Below, one piece after another: positions 56,400 through 64,000 of a stretch of 64,000 nt of DNA. The position numbers and the translations under genes were made by a program. Numbering within the stretch: position 1 is the stretch's first letter; every line of letters starts with the position of its first letter. Source of the DNA: Phoronis australis (lineage: Eukaryota; Phoronida; Phoronidae); NCBI GenBank assembly GCA_002633005.1, contig NMRA01000090.1:1-64000 (forward strand), in the 5' to 3' direction. Below the pieces are notes generated by a model. The model worked only from the letters and a program-made list of their open reading frames with translations, was not told where the DNA came from and searched no databases.

Positions 56400-57318
56400 G
56401 TTTCTATTCTTGACATGGGTTCCATAGGATGTGAGAACCTCATAAAATGCAAGATCTCTTAAGACTTTGTGAGATATCACCATATAATACTAGCTTCCTT
56501 AGAGAGATTCTAGCGGTATGGAACTCATCCCAGGTTGAAGTGTTGTATTTTGGCTGACTATTGTTGTGTGGGACTTAAACAATATATTAGGACTTGCGAT
56601 CAGATATTCTGTCTCAAACTTTTTGTTAGAAGTTGGTAATGTTTGGCTTTCAAGATGGTTTTTTTAAAGGGCTTTGGAACAACAAGCAGTTCATTTGGTA
56701 ATACCCTTGTATAATTTATTGATGCATTTACGTGTCGTTCAAAAATGTATTCCATTTCTTTATGAGATTTCTATCAAAGGTGTTTTTCTATATGTGTTAC
56801 TGGCTTTATAAATTATTTCATTTGACTGGTTGACCTGTCATTCCTATTCCAACTTGTAACAGCTCAGTCACTACTATCTCTATGATAAGATAATTTCACA
56901 CACTGATCAAAATACATGTGCACAGTTCACTCATGCAAGCTGTGAAGCTGTAAGTAGGACCTACTCTATCTCTTGAGTCTATAGTGGTGTGGGTGTGGAA
57001 GTGGAGGCAATTTGATGACACAGTAACAAAGCTCATTTACCTACTACTTTTTTTCACCTTCAACTACAAGTGCTAAAATTTATAACCTCTGACAATTTCC
57101 TGTAGTTTCTGTAGCAATGTTTTGTCAAAATGGTAATCCCAACCTACGTTTCTGTTATGGTAGCTGCTTACCATTCCTGGTTTTTGAAAGGAGCATAGAT
57201 CTTAGAATTGCAGCCGCCAGGTGATATAGGAATCTTTACCTGGTGCATTCATTTACTAGCAGTTCTGTTTCAAATATCCTTTGTAATGTCGTAGAAACGA
57301 AATAACAGAAAACCACAT
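56400..57318. other. no recognised feature
   Basis: AT-rich sequence without recognisable gene or repeat. Confidence 0.45.
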
Positions 57319-57344
57319 ACACGCACACACAGACACACACGCAC

Positions 57345-57386
<42 letters not shown>

Positions 57387-57388
57387 AC
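57319..57388. repeat. CA microsatellite
   Basis: Imperfect, then perfect, (CA)n run. Confidence 0.9.
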
Positions 57389-57690
57389 CAGCTCATTAAA
57401 GAATGGATGTGAAATATGCTTCTCAATAGGGCTGTCTTGGATTACACAGCCACAGAACTAGATCTTTCTCCCATAACCATTGGGTAACCTGTGGTAACTG
57501 TTGGTAACAAAATGAAATAACATTCCAGTCTTTCTTTTGGTTAGGTGTTGAGAAACGCCTGTGATGTAAATGGCTTCTGCAACTACAACAAACTAATTTC
57601 ACACATGTTCTATGACTCACACTTGATAGATAATAAGAGGCAAGTAGAGCAGTAGCATATTAACTGAGTGGCTCATGTGTCTCAAGTGGT

Positions 57691-57700
57691 GCACGCACAT

Positions 57701-57746
<46 letters not shown>

Positions 57747-57757
57747 TCACACATACG
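57691..57757. repeat. CA microsatellite
   Basis: Mostly perfect (CA)n run with CGCACTCAC interruptions at its right end. Confidence 0.9.
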
Positions 57758-58905
57758 CAGAATTCTGGGTGTCAATTCATTGTCTTTTCACATGGCGAGA
57801 GATAGCACTGAGACAAAGGTGAGTTGGTTTGTTGTCCAGCAGGTAATGCATCACGTTCTGGACCATGGCGAAAGCGACAAAGTATCTGTCACATGATTAT
57901 AAAGCAAGTAAAAAGTCCTGATGATTGCTACACCTGTGATACAGGACGTACACTGAGGTCACAAACAAATATGTTGTCTGGATGCAGAAATATACCTGAT
58001 TACAACCGTATTCTGATTAAAATGAGATCATGTGACGGAATCATTGTAAATCTATCAAATGCTCTGGAATAAGAGGGACAGTTGAACTGAAAAAACGGAA
58101 TTGAAGGGACAAATTAGGAACAAAAGGTCAGAACTAACAGAATTGGATTGCAAATTGCAAAACAGCAATTCATGCCATTATGTATGTGTATTAAATGGTT
58201 GGTATATTGTCCCTTAGCACTTGTCTTGGCTGAAATTCATGTCTGGTCTGACTGTCTAGGTACCTAATCCCTTCTGTGATGTGCTAACATTATGTCTGGT
58301 GTTTTAAAACTTGAGCATAGACTGAACAGCACATTTCAGACATTCCTTTCTAAAATGAAGTTTAAAAGGTCAGTGGTTTGAAAAACAATGTATTTAGGGA
58401 TTTGGGCCAAAGTCAGATTTCAGCTAAAGGACCTTGGTCATCCAGACATATTGTTTAAATAAACAGCTATTCAGCCTGAGATCAGTTATATTACACTCTT
58501 GGGGCTTGTTTGACCTTGTATTTTGTCTAGGATTTGAGAGTTTGGTCCTTTCTGCCTGTTAAAATCAGTTGCTTAGCCAGTAAGTTGAGACTTTTTATGA
58601 GATTTTATATTTATGACTTCGTCTAGAAATAGTTCCTGTGTGGTTAAGTTTTGAGTAGAAATTCTCAAACTATTGATGTATTTTGTGTGTTGGTGTGTGT
58701 TGCCATGTGTGCATGGGTATGGGTGTATTGTAAACACATAGTGGGGGACTATCACAAGGTCTTTTTATACTGACTTAACTCCAGGTATTGGCATGTGTTT
58801 ATGGCAGGTTTTCACGGATAATTAGCTTAGGTATTTACTGTACATGTTCAGTTTAAAGTTATTAATTGTTACCTCTTGACATATATTTACAAATCATCCC
58901 AGCCC
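57758..58905. other. no recognised feature
   Basis: Unique-looking sequence. Short open frames lack recognisable motifs. Confidence 0.45.
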
Positions 58906-58910
58906 TAGCT

Positions 58911-59317
58911 CAAGGTACCTAAACTACACGTCAACGGACTCATAAACACGGGGCACGGAGGCATGAACACGACTCACGGACCTGCAAACACTGTCCACTG
59001 ACTCACAAACACGGGAACGGACTCACATTCACGAGGTAACACGGTTAACGGACCGCCAACACGGGTCACGGACTCATCGGCTTCCTGGGTCAGCTGACAT
59101 CTCCATTGTGTCCTTGACCCATGTTTGGCGGTCCGTTAACCGTGTTTCCTCGGGAATATGAGTCCGTGTCCGGTGTATTTGGCTGAGTGGATCGTGTTTT
59201 ATGAGTCCGTTCCCATGTTTGTGAGTCATTGGACGGTGTTTGCAGGTCTGTGAGTCGTGTTCATGTGTCCGTGCCCCGTGTTTATGAGTCCGTTGACCAT
59301 GTAGTTTACGTACCTTG
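58911..59317. mobile_element. foldback MITE copy 3, TSD TAGCT
   Basis: 407 bp with CAAGGTACCTAAACTACACG at the left end and its near-inverse at the right. The arms are built from GGACTCACAAACACGGG-like units and the loop contains GGGTCAGCTGACATC. Perfect 5-bp duplications TAGCT lie at 58906-58910 and 59318-59322. Confidence 0.92.
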
Positions 59318-59974
59318 TAGCTAGTTTTATATTTGACGTGCATTCTGATTGGTCAAATAGGTTCACTTGCATGTTATATGTTATATCCTTATACTATCTC
59401 ACCAGTAGCTTTTATACATAATACCGATCACAAGCATTTTTCTCTTCGAACCACCTCGGGTTTTATTCATACACAATATAACCCACACCAGGTTTAAGTG
59501 GAGCATCCAGGTTAACTGCGAAGTTAAGTGAAGAAGTTGAACTGAACCATTGATACTGGCTTCGGTAGTTAAACAAACATCAAAGTAAACGGTAGATGAC
59601 GCTGTTGTCATCGAAGTAATCACAAGGTAGTGCTGCACGCAAAATTTTTTTTTAATTTGACAATTTGAAAACATTTACATGTGCTAATTGACGTAAAATT
59701 TATTTTTAATTCGATTGGTCATTATTCGAGCAAAATATAAGCAACTATTAGTGACTACACTACCCTTAAATTGTTGATGGTAACAGTGGTCCCTGGTGAT
59801 AACTTCAATGGTTCTGAACTTGGCCATTCATACTGCACTGCAGCGTCAACTGTGCACTGTTAAATCCACCTGTTATTACTGCGATGTTTTGGAGCTGTTA
59901 AGTCCGATCCAGGACCGAAGTTAAGCGTTCATACTGACCGCAAGTCCCCAAACCATCGACGCGTCGACGTCAGT

Positions 59975-60490
59975 CAGGGCTTGGAATTTTCCGCGGAAAC
60001 GCGGATTTCCGCTTTTTTCAAATGTGCTGTCCGCTTTTTTTATAATATTTCCGCGTAAAAAAAATCGGATTTGATATAAAATTTCCGCGGCAAATTCCTT
60101 ACTTACCGCGGCGTCGCAGACGACATTCACCTCGAAAAGCGGAAGTTGCTCTTTATGTTTCGGAGGAACGTAAATTGTCAACATTGCCGGGGCACCTGGG
60201 ACAGCGTGGTGGGATTTTCAATGGCGTCTCGTGTTATTGTTAAGTGCAGCGACAAATACTACCGCTCTGCAGCCAAAAACGTGTGGGGTTGGGAGTGCGG
60301 ACGGGCGAGCTAAGAGCTAAAAGGACGCAGACGCAAGCTACTGATGGTGGTAACGTTTTTTTTTTTATTTTTTTTTTTTTTTTTAGTCCTCCCGATTTGT
60401 GTCGAGGAAGGGTTCACATTGACCATTTCCAGGCATGATTTGGGCCGTAAAAGTTTCCGCGTTTTTTGTCATTGGTCATTCCAAGCCCTG
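59975..60490. mobile_element. 516-bp TIR element, ends CAGGGCTTGGAAT, TSD GTCAGT
   Basis: Ends CAGGGCTTGGAAT and ATTCCAAGCCCTG, flanked by GTCAGT at 59969-59974 and 60491-60496. Repeated TTTCCGCG motifs lie inside both ends. A T-run is at 60357-60384. CAGGG ends suggest hAT, but the duplication is 6 bp rather than 8. Confidence 0.8.
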
Positions 60491-60815
60491 GTCAGTATAA
60501 AAAGCCCTATATTGGCACTCTCTACAGTAATGATAGTGTGAAAATGACTTCCGATTGATGGTTTGGCCGTCAGAAATTCAATTAGGCCCTACTATATAAT
60601 GGGTCATTAATTTTAAAGCAGAGGAATAAATTCCACTGTCAGCTCCTGCTGTTTCTAAGAGCTTGTACACTCTAATAATTCGTACATCACCTTTGAAACG
60701 CTGTATTTCTCTGTAATAGTTTGTACAGTAGGTGTCTGTGGAACGAATGGTTTGTACACATATCTGCATCAGTAAAAATAATTCGTAGACGAAGCACCAA
60801 CTCTACGAGTAATCG

Positions 60816-61460
60816 TCATCCGTGGTTTGCTGCACGACTAAACACAGTAGTAACGATCTCTAACAGAGTGTCCTCACTGAGTTCATGAATGTCTGTGTTG
60901 TCCAGCATTCGACTTAAAAGCTGTAGGTTTTGTTTGCAACCTAAAATTTTGAAATGGGAGCTGATATTTTTGTCAGCTGTTATAAAATTTGCACCGTTTA
61001 TTACACAGTTGGCAGACATAAAGCAACTCATGTGAATCCGGCCATAATTTGGTTGTAGGCAAATCAAGTTCAAATGAATAGTAATTATGAACAACTCTCG
61101 CTGTCTTGCAAACATGTCGTGAACATGGGATAATTCAGAATCGATGTTTCATGTGTTTCAAGGGTAAATGTTTTCAGATCACAAAACAGCAATGTTTCTA
61201 CAAATTTTTATGCAATCAACTTACCAAACTTTGTACTGCAAAAACATTTTTATTTTTCACGTAAGATGGCCTGCGTATCCAATAACAATACCACCGACAA
61301 TGTCGCACTTCGGCACTGGTCGGTCCCGCTGTTTGTACGCAAGGTCCTGGCAGACGGTCATGACTTGGAAATGTTGTCAAGTAGCACCTTGTTTCAATGT
61401 GCGTCTCGTTTTTATTGCAAAAGACAACAAACATGAAATTGACAACCCTATTAATCGCCA
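60816..61460 (-). repeat. dispersed repeat, minus copy
   Basis: Inverted relative of 50525-51168. One minus frame (61115-60816) stays open for 99 codons and ends DIHELSEDTLLEIVTTVFSR...NHG. The alignable plus copy is not similarly open, so coding is doubtful. Confidence 0.5.
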
Positions 61461-61499
61461 AACAATGAGTTGTCGTTCAGCAGAGATGTCGGAGAAATT

Positions 61500-64000
61500 C
61501 TTGAGCTCTTGCAGGGTTTGATGCTTAACTAAACGCCAAGTCTTATTTGGTGACCTGGAAAAAACAGTATCTCAATATTGCTTTATTACAGAACATGGTG
61601 TAACCACTGCAAAAATTGAAACACTAAAAACTCTTTGATTTGATATTTTGAGTCGTCTGCTCAAATCTGTTTCGTCCCTGTCATAATTCTTCTGCTGTTA
61701 GTGTCTAAGAAAAAGCTCTCTTTGTTTTCTCTTCAAACAGTTGCTATGATTCATGATTTTCCTCATTTGTCTGCCTGACTTGACTTATCTCGATAAACAT
61801 TTCATTGTTTGATTGAATTCCTATCTGCCAGGCTGTGCAAATAGAAACTTAATTTTTTTGTAATGATACACCACTCAGTTTAATACGAAACAAAGCATTT
61901 GTGCTTTAGTCACAAAATGTTGATTCTCTGTGCAGATATTTGCTCTATGTAAAATGCTGATGAGTACTCAATACCATAGTAATTGATTAAAATTTTCTAT
62001 CAAAATACTCAGGTAAGCTTTTGTATTACATATCTTGTGTGAAGTTGGGCTTTTCTGGTGTATGACTGCACTGGTTGTGACCTAAAACTGAAAATCAGTT
62101 GACATACAACATCATTTAGTTCATGGGAGATTGGATTTGTGCTTGCATAACTTCCAATATTTGTAACACTGGTGCAAGCTAGAAGATGCTATTTTACAGA
62201 AAAAGTTCTATAATTTGGGACAGTGAAAATTTTGTAATTTTTGTTCAAGGTCAGAGCTTATCCAAATTCTAGAAATAGGCAAGCATTGGCCATCCCAAAT
62301 TCAAGAATCGCCATAACGATGCAAAATTACTACTCTAGATTGAAAACACATTATCTGAGATTTGAGAAATATTATGAACGCCAGAATCTGCCCTTGAAAT
62401 TTATTTTGGATAGTGTTAACCAGTGCTAGTTTGGCCTTGGGGGCATGATCAGAACTTGGTATCCTAACTTTTCAGCTAGGCCCCTTGCAAAAAATACAGT
62501 TGAGTCTGCCTCCGGGATCAGTCAAGACCCCACTCCGATGGATACTTAAGTCTTGTATCGCCTCTCCACTTGCAACAAGTACTGTGATAGCTGATGCTAT
62601 GCTATGAGAACAGGAAATACCCCACTATAACTATTTATCTCAAGCTGCGTGCTGCTTGTTCAAATAGAAATACTTGTGAGATTGCCCAAGATCCTGTTTC
62701 CAAAAAGGATGCTTTAACATAGAATTTTTGAAAAGTCAGGATATAAAATGTTTTCATCTATCAGGAAGATTGTTGAACAGAGCAATAATTCAGGAGGCTC
62801 TATTGCTAAATCAGACGTTTGACAAGTGTGGTATTTTGTAAGGACACCACACGAACAAGACAAATCGATAAATTATCAAAATCATATGTGACAATATTAA
62901 TAATAGGTAGTAAAACTCAATAAACTGATGACTCTTTATAAATAAACTGATGACTCTTTATAGAACATTCATTAAATATAAACTATACTGGGCTGATGTT
63001 AGTTGCCAGTCTTGATAAAGTGCTAAAATAGTGGGAAAATTATACATAACTAACAAATTCTCTTGAAGATGCGTATCCTCTTTTGGCTTTCACCTAAAGT
63101 ATCAGAGTTTGTCATGTTGAAATTATTTGTGATTCATTTGGTGATTCATTACCCATTAACTATGATTTACCCATCAATGCCTGTGTATTACTTCAGGGGA
63201 TGGATATGATATTTGATCAATAGTTCCCTACATCTGTTGTGTGTGAAATGACCTTATTAGGATTTGAATCTGTGGTTGGGGTATTGTGTTTCAATGCTTT
63301 GTTGTGTCAGTTGTCTGGTGTTGGTCAAATAGTGTTCATTGTAGTTTATACATATGGCAAATTTTTACATTACAAAAACTATTAATGAGACCTTATTCAG
63401 TTACAAGTGGATGGTGGGCTTGGCTTCAATCTACGACCATGTTCACTTGACTCTTTTGTATACCAATTTGCATATTACAGCCAGACAGTTCTTCTCATGG
63501 TTTTGCTGTGATCACATTGTACCGTATCTTAACACTGATGTCAGACAGTGTAGCTGCTGCACTGTGATATGTTGCTTAAAAAACAGAATCTTGAACTGGG
63601 ATAAAGAGCCTATTTGCATTTGCTTAAACATTGATCAAATTCCTTGAGGAATGTTTTTGGCATTTGTTATTTGTATGTTCCTCTTGAAGAGGGCATGGCT
63701 GGTTGAGATTACGTAATACAAATCCCCTTGTGGAAATTTAGGACTTCTTTTTTATGTTTTAATTTCTAACAAGTTCCTTCAATAAATTTGACTTAAAAAT
63801 ATCTCAAACCTTATTCACAAAATTATTTCAAATATGTCTAACAGAATACCTCATCATCATTCTTAGGCGAATTGTTTTGTTTACTGCTTATCCGAGGTCA
63901 AAGGTTACAGGGCTGTCATTCCAATCAAATCTCCCGCCAGGCACGACCAGTTCTGTATGTACCCTCAGTCTTATTTCACCCAGTCGTCATACCGAGTCAA
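61500..64000. other. no recognised feature
   Basis: AT-rich, low-repeat sequence. Open frames, including one at 63354-63647, carry no recognisable motif or splice structure. It could be intergenic or intronic. Confidence 0.45.

Noticed and set aside
60816-61115. 99-codon minus-strand frame as a gene
   Set aside because: It falls in a dispersed repeat whose other copy does not keep the frame, and no known motif is visible.
63354-63647. 97-codon plus-strand frame as a gene
   Set aside because: Composition and lack of splice context or motif fit a chance open frame in AT-rich DNA.

Overview
The window is genomic DNA of an animal, not a prokaryote. It has one spliced protein gene with conserved U2-type splice sites and one U12-type intron, animal transposon families (Penelope-like, DD37D mariner-like, P-like with a THAP domain, Helitron-like, several TIR/MITE families), tRNA-derived SINE fragments and large simple arrays. 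The word TAGGCCTA and this mix of repeats suggest a marine invertebrate, possibly a deuterostome, but the species cannot be fixed from the sequence.

Layout. (1) 550-12085: about 11.5 kb of a degenerate 10-bp minisatellite. The unit reads CCAGTGGCCT on + up to about 3468, then the reverse complement up to 12085, so the array is two inverted arms. Its unit is stop-free in all six frames, so it is full of meaningless open frames. (2) 15646-37015: one intact host gene on the minus strand, an orthologue of ZNF830 (CCDC16/OMCG1). I traced eight coding exons; their phases close to exactly 900 nt (299 aa plus stop). Intron 1 has a textbook U12 donor and branch site. The introns carry a P-like element nested in a mariner-like element (intron 7), tandem-repeat elements of Helitron-like design (introns 6 and 3), two foldback MITEs (intron 3) and a rearranged Penelope-like retroelement split by a TIR element (intron 1). 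(3) 37500-46893: a palindromic element, then a probable 8.3-kb TIR element (ends TACCCAGATAGCAT) that itself hosts further insertions and degenerate minus-strand exons. (4) 46900-64000: mostly transposon debris, including MITEs, two more P-like copies in inverted orientation, SINE copies, a third foldback MITE, a TIR element at 59975-60490 and CA microsatellites. I recognise no host gene there.

The most interesting signal is in the ZNF830 introns. Three clusters of a roughly 145-bp tandem monomer carry about twenty boxes close to CCACTAGRKGGCRC, which is the core CTCF recognition motif. All boxes face the same way and occur about every 145 bp. Two of the clusters share a left module and a right end with a terminal hairpin, as in Helitron-related elements with central tandem repeats. 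If CTCF binds them, one mobile family has seeded an array of same-direction insulator-type sites inside a housekeeping gene.
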